Part shown: piece by piece, positions 1 through 7,630 of the stretch
How the letters are laid out: every line of letters begins with the position of its first letter
Position numbering within the stretch: the stretch's first letter is position 1
From: Acidimicrobium sp.
GTDB lineage: Bacteria; Actinomycetota; Acidimicrobiia; Acidimicrobiales; Ilumatobacteraceae
NCBI GenBank assembly: GCA_002737635.1
Contig: NSIC01000004.1
Span: 1 to 39,881 of the forward strand
DNA length: 39,881 bases
Direction of reading: 5' to 3'
The notes under the pieces: generated by a model
Told to the model about the DNA's origin: nothing
The model's input: only the letters and a program-made list of their open reading frames with translations
Database searches by the model: none
Program-made: the position numbers and the translations under genes

Positions 1-2070
1 CGTTCCGGTTTCAGGTCGCATTTTAGACAGTTTCAAACCTGTCGTCGAAAGTTGCTGGCCCGTATATTCGCCGACATTGTGAGTCGTCGAGAAATTCGAA
101 TCAAATGCTGCAACACGATATTTGCGATCTTTATCAAGGCCGGGTAATCGCAAAATTTGTGAGTCTTCAGTCTCTTTACTTTCTGCCAACTGCGCGATCG
201 ATACGAGCGCTTCTCTGCGGTCTTGCGAGTAAACACCGTGACTTATTTGTGATGTGCTTTCGCTATCAAATCGCACGGCATCACCCGTGTGCAACAACCC
301 CCGAAACTTTTTATGCCAAGCAACTATTTGCGAAATCAACTCCAATTCGGTATCTGCACACTGGGTCAGATCTAGCTCAAGACCCAAATGACCGAAGACT
401 GCTGAAATTGCTCGAAACTCAAGTGAGTGCGAACGCCCTGTCGTGTGCGCTTTTTCTGCACCAATATGCGCGCCCATCACTTCATTCGGAATAAACATCG
501 AGGCCCCGCGCTGAATTTTTTGTCGGCGATATGGGTCGATGCAATCACTCGTCCAAACGCGGTCGGTGCGCCGCAAAATTTCGTGGTCGATTCGTCCACC
601 ACCAGACGAGCAACTTTCAATCTCAACACTTTGATGCACTGCCCGCAGTTGGTCGATCAATTTGTAAACAGCCAGCGTTTGTTGGTGTGTTCCGGCGGCA
701 CCACTTTGCAAAGTTGCCTGGACATGTGGCCTGTTCATATCCCACTTGACAAACGAAATTTCGTTCTCGCTTAGAAGCATGTCAAGTTTTGAAAAAACAT
801 ATTCATACACGGGTTCATGCGCCAAATTCAACACGAGTTGATTGCGCGATCGCACTGGCTCATAATCTGGCGAGACGAGAGCCCAGTCGGGGTGCTTACG
901 AAACAAATCGCTGTCTTCGTTGACCATCTCAGGTTCAACCCAAATGCCAAAGTCCATTCCCAAGTTTCGAACATGTGAAATCAAAGGCGTCAAACCATTC
1001 GGATATATCTCAGCCGAAACCCACCAGTCGCCCAAACTTGACTTGTCATTTCGCCGACCCGCAAACCAACCGTCGTCCAAAACAAACCGCTCAACACCAA
1101 CTCTCGCTGCCAAATTAGCGAGTTGTTTCAACTTCGCTTGATCATGGTCAAAATAGACGGCTTCCCAAGTGTTGAGCAGTACCTTTCGCGACGAAAAACT
1201 TTTTGATTTTGGCAAATTTGCGCGCACACTGCGATGAAAGTTCCATGAGGCTGGTGTCAAGCCGTGAGAAGAATAAGTTGCCACAACTTCTGGCGTCGAA
1301 TAAGAACCACCTGGTTCTAAGCAAATCTCGCCAGCCATCAGCAATTCGCCAAGCTGCAAATATCTTCTGGTGTCAGCGAGCACCTCGGCTAACAAAACAT
1401 GGTTACCGCTCCAGGCGAAGTGAGCACCCCAAACCTCGCCGTGCCATTCGTTTGCGTTTGCCTGCACCGCCCAAACAACCGGCGGATGTTCATGCGATGT
1501 GCGGCCCGTGCGATTTTCAGAAGTCCACGCACCATGCAAAAAACTTTGGCGATGCAACGAAAACTCTTGCGCCCAGCTGCCGGTCAGCGTCAATAACTCT
1601 TCAGCAATTCTTGGTAACGGCAGTGTGATGCTTAGCGCGTGAAGCAAATATCGACTCATTCCGGTATTGGTCACCGTTGCTTTAATCGCCAAAACGCCCG
1701 ACTCGCAAAGTTCAAACTGACAACGCAAACTCAACTCGGCTGCCGAATCGGCGCTCGTAAAGACAAAACCATAATCTGACTTTTCAATTTCAGGTTGAGT
1801 AAATCGCGGAGCAAAGTGTCTGCCTCCGGGTCGATGACCTGCCAGACCTGGTCGAGCCAAACATCCATCACCGTGTTGTGGCACGACTGCAATCGGTGCA
1901 GTCACATCAACGCCACCGGGCTGCTTTGGCAGATACACCGAAGACAAAATCGAATCACGATCAATTGTTTCGAGTTCTCGCCCCCAGTGGGCGATCACAG
2001 GTACGCCAGTCGCAACATCGACGACGACACTTACGCCAGGTCGCCGAAGATGAATCAAGTTTGCAATCAC
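1..2070 (-). CDS. GH36 alpha-galactosidase (3' end beyond window)
   Basis: Retaining alpha-galactosidase that would release terminal alpha-galactose from melibiose/raffinose-type sugars or galactans. The minus-strand frame is open from a GTG at 2070 to the left edge (690 codons seen; the family is usually about 700-750 residues, so only a short C-terminus is missing). Recognisable GH36 motifs in order are LLNTWEAVYFD, ERFVLDDGWF, FGIWVEPEMVN, KWDMNR with the nucleophile Asp444, SCSSGGGRID, and WTSD with the acid/base Asp509. The start lies 6 bases after the lacZ stop, so the two form one transcript; the GTG start is inferred from this spacing and there is no clear Shine-Dalgarno. No signal peptide is visible, so the enzyme is probably cytoplasmic and its substrate must be imported. 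Family assignment is very secure; exact substrate is not. Confidence 0.95.
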   Translation of the reverse strand, partial: MIANLIHLRRPGVSVVVDVATGVPVIAHWGRELETIDRDSILSSVYLPKQPGGVDVTAPIAVVPQHGDGCLARPGLAGHRPGGRHFAPRFTQPEIEKSDYGFVFTSADSAAELSLRCQFELCESGVLAIKATVTNTGMSRYLLHALSITLPLPRIAEELLTLTGSWAQEFSLHRQSFLHGAWTSENRTGRTSHEHPPVVWAVQANANEWHGEVWGAHFAWSGNHVLLAEVLADTRRYLQLGELLMAGEICLEPGGSYSTPEVVATYSSHGLTPASWNFHRSVRANLPKSKSFSSRKVLLNTWEAVYFDHDQAKLKQLANLAARVGVERFVLDDGWFAGRRNDKSSLGDWWVSAEIYPNGLTPLISHVRNLGMDFGIWVEPEMVNEDSDLFRKHPDWALVSPDYEPVRSRNQLVLNLAHEPVYEYVFSKLDMLLSENEISFVKWDMNRPHVQATLQSGAAGTHQQTLAVYKLIDQLRAVHQSVEIESCSSGGGRIDHEILRRTDRVWTSDCIDPYRRQKIQRGASMFIPNEVMGAHIGAEKAHTTGRSHSLEFRAISAVFGHLGLELDLTQCADTELELISQIVAWHKKFRGLLHTGDAVRFDSESTSQISHGVYSQDRREALVSIAQLAESKETEDSQILRLPGLDKDRKYRVAAFDSNFSTTHNVGEYTGQQLSTTGLKLSKMRPETGT

Positions 2071-2076
2071 GATTTT

Positions 2077-5007
2077 CTAGCTGACTGTCACTCGATATGT
2101 AAACGAATATGTGCCCGACCTAAGTCGATACTCTTCGAGCACATCCGGGCCGCAACTCGCTGTCCCCAAGCCACGGTGAGCGACATCAAGGTGCACGAAC
2201 AACTCTTGTCGTGGCTTCAAGTCACACTGATTTTTAGCAGCAAATAAATCGTGTGCCGAATAATTAGTCGCCGAGAAGTGCATCGATGACGGTTGCAAGA
2301 CTTCGATCCGCACTATTTGTTTTGAGCTTGACGACTTCAACTCAAGCCAACGCGTATCGGTGCGCAAACCAAACTCTTGGGGTATCAAATACGGCGGCAA
2401 ATCTGGCTTGGCTGTCCATTCACCGAGCATTGAACCGCTCTTTCGATCCGGATAATTCTCGTAAGGCCCGCGACCAAACCAGGTAATCGAGTCGAAGCCA
2501 ACTGGCAACGAGAATCGAACACCGACACGCGGCAAATCTTCAAGAGATCTTGTTACCACAACACGATGGACAAACTCAGTCACCCGACCATCGGCGCTGA
2601 TTTCACGCAAGACTTTATGATCAACAAGACTTTCTGCGTCAACTTGATCAAGACCCAACTTGTGCCAGGTTTGCATCGCTTTACTGCCAGTGCCCTGCTT
2701 TTCAAAAAGTTCGGGCATTAACTTGTAGCCATCGTTGTCAACAGGGGCTCGCCAAAGAAACAACTCAACCGGTGAAACCAGCAATCTTTCAAACTTTGAA
2801 ACTGAACTGAGGTTTTTTCTTGCCCCGCGCGAACTACGTTTCGGCTTAGCGCGGGGCTTTCGTTGCAGTTCGATCTGATCCCAAGCCACAAAATGATTCT
2901 TCGGCGCAAACCACTCATCTCGCTTTAGTTGCCAAAGAATATTCAAGTGCACTTCACTTTTGGTCGGTGCAACAACGGGGCATGGCAACGCAAAAAGTTT
3001 CGAAGACCGCGGGCTCAACTTCCATGTGGGCAACTTTCCGCGCGCAGTCACCACACCGTTGACCAATAATTCGAAACTTGCAACATAGCTCTCTGTGCCA
3101 ACAAATGACTGGCGATTCATAACTAATATTTTCGTTCGGCCTTTTATTTTTTTAGCCTCAGCGGTGATTGGTCGATAGACCCATGCAACTTCTTGCATCG
3201 CTGGATGCGGCTCGCAGTCAGAAGAGACGAGGCCGTCGGCAACGAAACTTCGATCATTCGGCTGATCTCCAAAGTCGCCGCCGACTGCGAGTCGTGTCTT
3301 GTCGACACCAAATTTTTGTCGCAGACCATGATCTTTGAACTCCCAAATGAAACCACCTTGCAAGCCTGGCGTATTGCTAATCACCTGCCAATAGTCGGCC
3401 AACGATCCATTTGAGTTACCCATCGCGTGGCTGTATTCGCACATTATTAACGGACGAGTACCAAGACCACTTTCCCCGTATTTTTCTATCGCATCAATCG
3501 ACACATACATCGGGCAAACAATGTCACTCGCATGCAAACCACCGTCAACCCAATTCGAAGTCGAAATTCGATTTTTATCACCGTGAAAAATCGCACCCTC
3601 ATAATGCAACGGTCGTGAAGAGTCTGCGCGTCTGATCCACCCTGCGAGCGCATCGTGATTGGCGCCATATCCAGTTTCATTGCCCAAACTCCAAAGAATT
3701 ATCGATGGATGATTTCGGTCGCGCTGCACCATTCGCGCGCCACGCTCGACAAACGCCGATCGATAACGCTCATCGTCACAGATGCTCGTATTGAATGCGT
3801 GACCCTCGATGTTCGCCTCATCGACGACATACATTCCGAGTTCATCACACAGTCCATAAAAAGCAGCATCATTTGGGTAGTGCGCGCCACGAATCGCCGT
3901 GATGTTATGACGACGCATCACTTCTAGATCGCGACGCATGTCTTCAATCGACACAGTGCTGCCTTTGTCAGGGTGATGGTCATGCCGGTTGACGCCGAAA
4001 ATCCAAACTGCTTGACCGTTAACAAGCAATTGTCGATTTCTTACTTCGACGCGACGGAATCCAATTTGCTGTCGAACCGTTTCAATTACTTCGCCAGACG
4101 GCGCTATCAATTGAGTTTCAACTTGATACAAGTTCGGCGCCTCAGCCGACCACGCCGCACAATTCTTAACTGTCCAACTGAAACTCGTCTTGTGTCCGAC
4201 AAATGAATATGGTTGCTCAGCAATATTTGGCACAGCTTTTGAATGAGTTTTGCCGACTGCTTTGCCGCTCGGTGACAGCAGCGTTGAACGCACGGTGAAA
4301 CCAGATTGAGTTTCGTGCGTAAATTGAACCTCTGTCGTCGCTGTCAGGCTGCCAAGTTTTTTCTTGTTGTCATAATCTGTCTCGCAAACAACATCGGTAA
4401 TACAAACTTTTTTGCGAGATTCGATATAGACACTTCGGTGCAAACCAGCCATCCACCATTGGTCTTGATCTTCGATGTAGCTCATCGCGCTGTACCGCAT
4501 CACGACAATTGCCAGAATGTTCTCTCTGGCCACGAGAAACTTGCTGATGTCATATTCGCTCGGTAGACGGCTATCGGTGCCATAACCGACAAACTCGCCG
4601 TTCAAATAAACAGCGTGAACGCTCTCGGCACCGCCGACGCAGAGCACCGTTTGAGACTCATGCCAGTCGTCGGACACTGCGAACTCTCGACGATAAACAC
4701 CGGTGGCAATTTGTGCCGGCAAATCTGGTGGCGCACCATTGAATGGCATCTGAATATTCGTGTAATGAGGAAAGTCACCGGTGTCTTGCATTGTCCAATT
4801 GCCTGGCACCAAAACCATCTTGCCGCGCTGCAAATCGCGCAACACCGATGAATCAACTTGATCTGGATGCGAAAACAGATCGAACGACCACTCGCCGTCA
4901 AGTGAAAATCTATTTTTTCGAACAATCATCGAATGCGTCTGCAAACGATTGATCTGATTTATTCGTGGGTCGGCCCACGGGCGCAAATTACCGATTGTTG
5001 GCAGCAT
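2077..5007 (-). CDS. lacZ: Beta-galactosidase, GH2 (LacZ)
   Basis: Hydrolyses beta-galactosides such as lactose. It has the full LacZ order: N-terminal jelly roll (NRLQTHS and SLDGEWSFDL near the start), immunoglobulin-like domain, TIM barrel with acid/base Glu in WSLGNETGYG and nucleophile Glu in MCEYSHAMGNSNG, and the C-terminal small-chain domain (WFGRGPYENYPDR). From the ATG at 5007 it is 976 residues, close to the 1023 of the E. coli enzyme. An in-frame TTG at 5058 would add 17 residues but would run into galT, so ATG 5007 is preferred. A lysine/arginine-rich insertion at about residues 713-731, just before the small-chain domain, is unusual, and its DNA (2822-2857) forms a strong inverted repeat. 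It is first in the lacZ-alpha-galactosidase operon and divergent from galT. Confidence 0.96.
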   Translation of the reverse strand: MLPTIGNLRPWADPRINQINRLQTHSMIVRKNRFSLDGEWSFDLFSHPDQVDSSVLRDLQRGKMVLVPGNWTMQDTGDFPHYTNIQMPFNGAPPDLPAQIATGVYRREFAVSDDWHESQTVLCVGGAESVHAVYLNGEFVGYGTDSRLPSEYDISKFLVARENILAIVVMRYSAMSYIEDQDQWWMAGLHRSVYIESRKKVCITDVVCETDYDNKKKLGSLTATTEVQFTHETQSGFTVRSTLLSPSGKAVGKTHSKAVPNIAEQPYSFVGHKTSFSWTVKNCAAWSAEAPNLYQVETQLIAPSGEVIETVRQQIGFRRVEVRNRQLLVNGQAVWIFGVNRHDHHPDKGSTVSIEDMRRDLEVMRRHNITAIRGAHYPNDAAFYGLCDELGMYVVDEANIEGHAFNTSICDDERYRSAFVERGARMVQRDRNHPSIILWSLGNETGYGANHDALAGWIRRADSSRPLHYEGAIFHGDKNRISTSNWVDGGLHASDIVCPMYVSIDAIEKYGESGLGTRPLIMCEYSHAMGNSNGSLADYWQVISNTPGLQGGFIWEFKDHGLRQKFGVDKTRLAVGGDFGDQPNDRSFVADGLVSSDCEPHPAMQEVAWVYRPITAEAKKIKGRTKILVMNRQSFVGTESYVASFELLVNGVVTARGKLPTWKLSPRSSKLFALPCPVVAPTKSEVHLNILWQLKRDEWFAPKNHFVAWDQIELQRKPRAKPKRSSRGARKNLSSVSKFERLLVSPVELFLWRAPVDNDGYKLMPELFEKQGTGSKAMQTWHKLGLDQVDAESLVDHKVLREISADGRVTEFVHRVVVTRSLEDLPRVGVRFSLPVGFDSITWFGRGPYENYPDRKSGSMLGEWTAKPDLPPYLIPQEFGLRTDTRWLELKSSSSKQIVRIEVLQPSSMHFSATNYSAHDLFAAKNQCDLKPRQELFVHLDVAHRGLGTASCGPDVLEEYRLRSGTYSFTYRVTVS
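2822..2857. repeat. Perfect 9-bp GC-rich inverted repeat inside lacZ
   Basis: GCCCCGCGC at 2822-2830 is repeated as GCGCGGGGC at 2849-2857 with an 18-base loop. It lies within the codons of the basic insertion of LacZ. The arms are all G/C, well above the local composition. It could fold in the lacZ mRNA or be a trace of a small insertion; function unknown. Confidence 0.6.
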
Positions 5008-5034
5008 CGCAAAAGTCGCCCATGGCTCAAAAGA

Positions 5035-5040
5035 TACACT
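5035..5040 (+). promoter_or_regulatory. Putative -10 of galT
   Basis: TACACT (4 of 6 match to TATAAT) ends 9 bases before the GTG start of galT. No Shine-Dalgarno is present, so the transcript would be leaderless or nearly so. No convincing -35 is seen. The same hexamer occurs before moaE. Confidence 0.4.
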
Positions 5041-5049
5041 GCTTATTCT

Positions 5050-5877
5050 GTGCGACAAGATCCATGGCTAGACACTTTGGTGCACATCGTCGAGTCGCGA
5101 CAAAACCGCCCTAACTTGCCGAGCGACCAATGCCCGTTTTGTGTTGGTGGTCTAGAAGTGCCTCAACCGTACAAAATAAAATCATTCATAAATCGTTGGC
5201 CAGCAATGCCCGACGAGCGGTGCGAAGTCGTACTTTATACAAGCGACCACGATTCATCACTTGGTGAATTGCAAGTTGACCACATCAAAGAGATTGTCGA
5301 CTTATGGGCAGTGCGCACAGCCACCTTGATGATGCGACAAGACATACACAGCGTTTTAATTTTCGAGAACCGTGGTCGCGAAGTCGGCGCCACGATCGAT
5401 CACCCGCACGGTCAAATTTACGCATTTGACCACGTTCCGCAACGCACTTCACAACGACTTTCACGTAACTGGCGCCCTGACTCAGATCAACAACGACGCT
5501 TAATCGAAATCAACGGTTGGGCCGCATGGGTTATCTCAACGCCGATTTATCCTGTATCAATTGAAATCGCACCGTTAAAACAAGTCGCAAATCTCTCGGC
5601 TCTCACCGAACAAGATCGGATCAATTTTGCGACAATTCTTAAAGATGTGTTGCAACGAATTGATCAACTCTTCAACAGTAAAACTCCTTACATGATGTGG
5701 ATTAACCAAGACGCAAAAAACCATTCAGAGTCATGGCTCAATGTCGAAGTCGTGTCGCCTTGGCGGGACAAGAATGTTTCTCGCTATATTGCCGCAGCCG
5801 AAGTTTCAACCGGCGAGTTTTTTAATCCGGTCAACCCAGAAGATCTTGCGAAACGGCTCCGCTTGCTGAGTTCGTAG
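5050..5877 (+). CDS. galT: Galactose-1-phosphate uridylyltransferase (compact form)
   Basis: Leloir-pathway enzyme that exchanges UDP between UDP-glucose and galactose 1-phosphate. From the GTG at 5050 it is 275 residues. The start fits family alignments (DPWLDTLVHIVESRQNRP corresponds to the usual first strand) and avoids overlap with lacZ. The first zinc pair CPFC (Cys28, Cys31), VVLYTSDH, FENRGREVGATIDHPHGQ with catalytic His120, and the C-terminal EVSTGEFFNPV_PE motif are all present. The protein is shorter than the 318-350 residues typical of the family: the second Cys pair found in bacterial homologues and the C-terminal-half HxH metal ligands are replaced (for example by WLNVEVV), so it seems to have lost structural metal sites. 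Its last 47 bases overlap the 3' end of lgt on the other strand. Confidence 0.93.
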   Translation: MRQDPWLDTLVHIVESRQNRPNLPSDQCPFCVGGLEVPQPYKIKSFINRWPAMPDERCEVVLYTSDHDSSLGELQVDHIKEIVDLWAVRTATLMMRQDIHSVLIFENRGREVGATIDHPHGQIYAFDHVPQRTSQRLSRNWRPDSDQQRRLIEINGWAAWVISTPIYPVSIEIAPLKQVANLSALTEQDRINFATILKDVLQRIDQLFNSKTPYMMWINQDAKNHSESWLNVEVVSPWRDKNVSRYIAAAEVSTGEFFNPVNPEDLAKRLRLLSS

Positions 5878-6661
5878 ATTTATTTTTGGTAATTGCCAAA
5901 TAACCAATCGCACAAGCAAAAACAACAATTGATGTCCATTGATTCAGACGCAGACCCGCGATGTTTTTTGCCTCATCAATGCGCAATGATTCGACAAAAA
6001 AACGAAGAAATGTATACGCCGCAACATACATTGCGAACAATCTTCCGTCACGAAATTGCCGACGCTTCTCGGCTTTGATCAACCCGACACATATAAGTAG
6101 ACATCCCAACGACTCGTACAAGAATGTCGGGTGAAATGTCGTGCCGGCATCAAAGCCAGCCGCTTGCGCCTTGCCTGCCGAAACTTGCAGCGCCCACGGC
6201 AAACTACTCGGCTTACCGAACAGTTCTTGATTAAACCAATTTCCCCATCTTCCAATTGATTGCGCAAGTGCCAACGCAGGGGCAACACAAGTGAGACCCG
6301 CAGCAATCGCTACGTTGCGCTTTTTCGCGGCGACAACACCGGCGACAACACCAACTGCAATTCCCCCCCAAATACCCAGACCACCTTCCCAAATTTTCAC
6401 AACATCAAACCATCGGCCACTGAACCGCCCCCAATCAGTGATCACGTGATACGCGCGCGCGCCGACGATGCCAATCGGCACGGCAATCATCGCAATTGAA
6501 CTTGCATCTTCTGGTTTGCCGATCTGACGCTGTGCAAGTCGTTTCTTAAACAACCAGACTGCGGCGACGACTCCGAGCGCAATCATTAAACCGTATGCGT
6601 TAAATCGCAGCGGGCCGATCTCAAGCGAACCAGCAGATGGGCTGGGCAAACTTGCAAACAT
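5831..6661 (-). CDS. lgt: Prolipoprotein diacylglyceryl transferase
   Basis: Inner-membrane enzyme that moves diacylglyceryl from phosphatidylglycerol to the lipobox cysteine, the first step of lipoprotein maturation. From ATG 6661 it is 276 residues with several membrane segments. Signatures are PLRFNAYGLMIALG, the Lgt hallmark GRWGNWFNQELFG, and HPTFLYES. In-frame ATGs at 6706 and 6757 exist, but family N-termini match MFASLPSPSAG at 6661, and a -10-like TAGTGT (6669-6674) lies 7 bases upstream of that ATG. It is divergent from an M48 peptidase-lnt operon, so both ends of lipoprotein maturation are encoded together. Its 3' end overlaps galT by 47 bases. Confidence 0.96.
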   Translation of the reverse strand: MFASLPSPSAGSLEIGPLRFNAYGLMIALGVVAAVWLFKKRLAQRQIGKPEDASSIAMIAVPIGIVGARAYHVITDWGRFSGRWFDVVKIWEGGLGIWGGIAVGVVAGVVAAKKRNVAIAAGLTCVAPALALAQSIGRWGNWFNQELFGKPSSLPWALQVSAGKAQAAGFDAGTTFHPTFLYESLGCLLICVGLIKAEKRRQFRDGRLFAMYVAAYTFLRFFVESLRIDEAKNIAGLRLNQWTSIVVFACAIGYLAITKNKSTNSASGAVSQDLLG

Positions 6662-6668
6662 CAATATC

Positions 6669-6674
6669 ACACTA
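6669..6674 (-). promoter_or_regulatory. Putative -10 of lgt
   Basis: TAGTGT on the minus strand sits 7 bases before the lgt ATG at 6661, with no Shine-Dalgarno between. Weak match on its own; supported by the same arrangement at many genes in the window. Confidence 0.3.
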
Positions 6675-6698
6675 GTTCTCAGCACAGAATTTGCACGC

Positions 6699-6716
6699 AG
6701 TTGCATATCCGCAACT
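6699..6716. repeat. 6-6-6 inverted repeat between lgt and the M48 gene
   Basis: AGTTGC and GCAACT flank six bases within the 75-base divergent intergenic region. It may be an operator shared by the two lipoprotein-maturation transcripts, but arms this short could arise by chance. Confidence 0.3.
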
Positions 6717-6721
6717 TTTGC

Positions 6722-6730
6722 TGGTCTACT
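6722..6730 (+). promoter_or_regulatory. Putative extended -10 of the M48-lnt-galM operon
   Basis: TGG followed by TCTACT forms an extended -10 element that ends 6 bases before the GTG at 6737. This favours GTG 6737, on a leaderless message, over the in-frame TTG at 6701. Confidence 0.35.
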
Positions 6731-6736
6731 TATTAT

Positions 6737-7630
6737 GTGTCTACCGCTAAACGGCAAGTCGATTCGGCGGCGATTAGTGCACTTGCCCCGGTTGCTGCTC
6801 TAATTCCGATCTGGTTGATCGCAATTGCAATTTTTTGGATACCACTGTGGATCTTCACCGATGTTTCTTATCTATTATTTGCATTTTCTGCGCTTGCTCT
6901 CGGCATCGTTTTGTTTTCGAAGTCAGTACAAAGAGTTTTTCTTGCGCGACTATTGAATGCCCGCAAGCCAACACCCAAAGAAGCTGCCACTCTTCATAAA
7001 TCGTGGCGCAGGGTCGCCCAAGCAAATCATGCCAGCACTGAGAGTTTCGTTCTCGCAGTTGTCGACAGCCAAGACATCAACGCATTCGCTTCTGGGGGTC
7101 ACCTTGTGGTCGTATCGTCATACGCAATCAACGAACTAAACGAAAACGAACTCGCCGGCGTTCTCGCGCACGAACTCAGTCATCACCTCGGCTCACACAC
7201 CATCGCATTGACAATCGCTCAATGGTTGAGTTTGCCGATCTTGTTGCTGGCACGAATTGGCTTTGTGCTGCAACGATTCGCCGAGGCAATTTCGCAAACA
7301 TTCAGTTCAAGATTTGCTGCGCTCAAGTTTTTCGGCTTGTTGATCTCGGCAGCACTAACTGTGATTTCTTCGCTTTTTGTGGCGGGTCTTGTCATGGCGC
7401 AAGCGTTGAGCAGCGCAGTCGGTCATGCATCTGAATTTCAAGCAGATCACCGCGCGGTTCGCATGGGTTTTGGCAATGAACTACTCACGGCGCTAAAACG
7501 AGTTGTCGACGATTCTGAACTTGGTGATCGCCAGTCATCAAACAGCCTTGTGGTTGGGTCACATCCACCAGCGCACGAGCGAATTGCGCAACTTCAGGTT
7601 TTGCTGCGTACCGAAGATCCGTTTCGATGA
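6737..7630 (+). CDS. M48 family (HtpX-like) membrane zinc metalloprotease
   Basis: Membrane-anchored metallopeptidase of the HtpX/Ste24 type, which degrades misfolded membrane proteins in model bacteria. With the GTG start it is 297 residues. It has two N-terminal membrane segments (about residues 10-65), the zinc motif HELSHH (His145, Glu146, His149), two further hydrophobic segments, and the downstream zinc ligand Glu in ASEFQADHRAV. An in-frame TTG at 6701 would add 12 residues, but nothing supports it. The stop codon overlaps the lnt start (ATGA), so it is translationally coupled to lipoprotein N-acyltransferase. That suggests a role in envelope protein quality control linked to lipoproteins, which is inference from position only. 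Confidence 0.9.
   Translation: MSTAKRQVDSAAISALAPVAALIPIWLIAIAIFWIPLWIFTDVSYLLFAFSALALGIVLFSKSVQRVFLARLLNARKPTPKEAATLHKSWRRVAQANHASTESFVLAVVDSQDINAFASGGHLVVVSSYAINELNENELAGVLAHELSHHLGSHTIALTIAQWLSLPILLLARIGFVLQRFAEAISQTFSSRFAALKFFGLLISAALTVISSLFVAGLVMAQALSSAVGHASEFQADHRAVRMGFGNELLTALKRVVDDSELGDRQSSNSLVVGSHPPAHERIAQLQVLLRTEDPFR

Noticed and set aside
1203-1628. Plus-strand 141-codon frame
   Set aside because: Lies entirely opposite the GH36 coding sequence, which shows strong family motifs; residue composition looks random.
4933-5049. Longer galT from ATG 4933
   Set aside because: The extra 39 codons are antisense to the LacZ N-terminus and do not resemble GalT; alignment and the -10 element favour GTG 5050.
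5008-5058. Longer lacZ from TTG 5058
   Set aside because: It would overlap the galT start and add residues unlike LacZ N-termini; ATG 5007 leaves a 42-base divergent promoter region.
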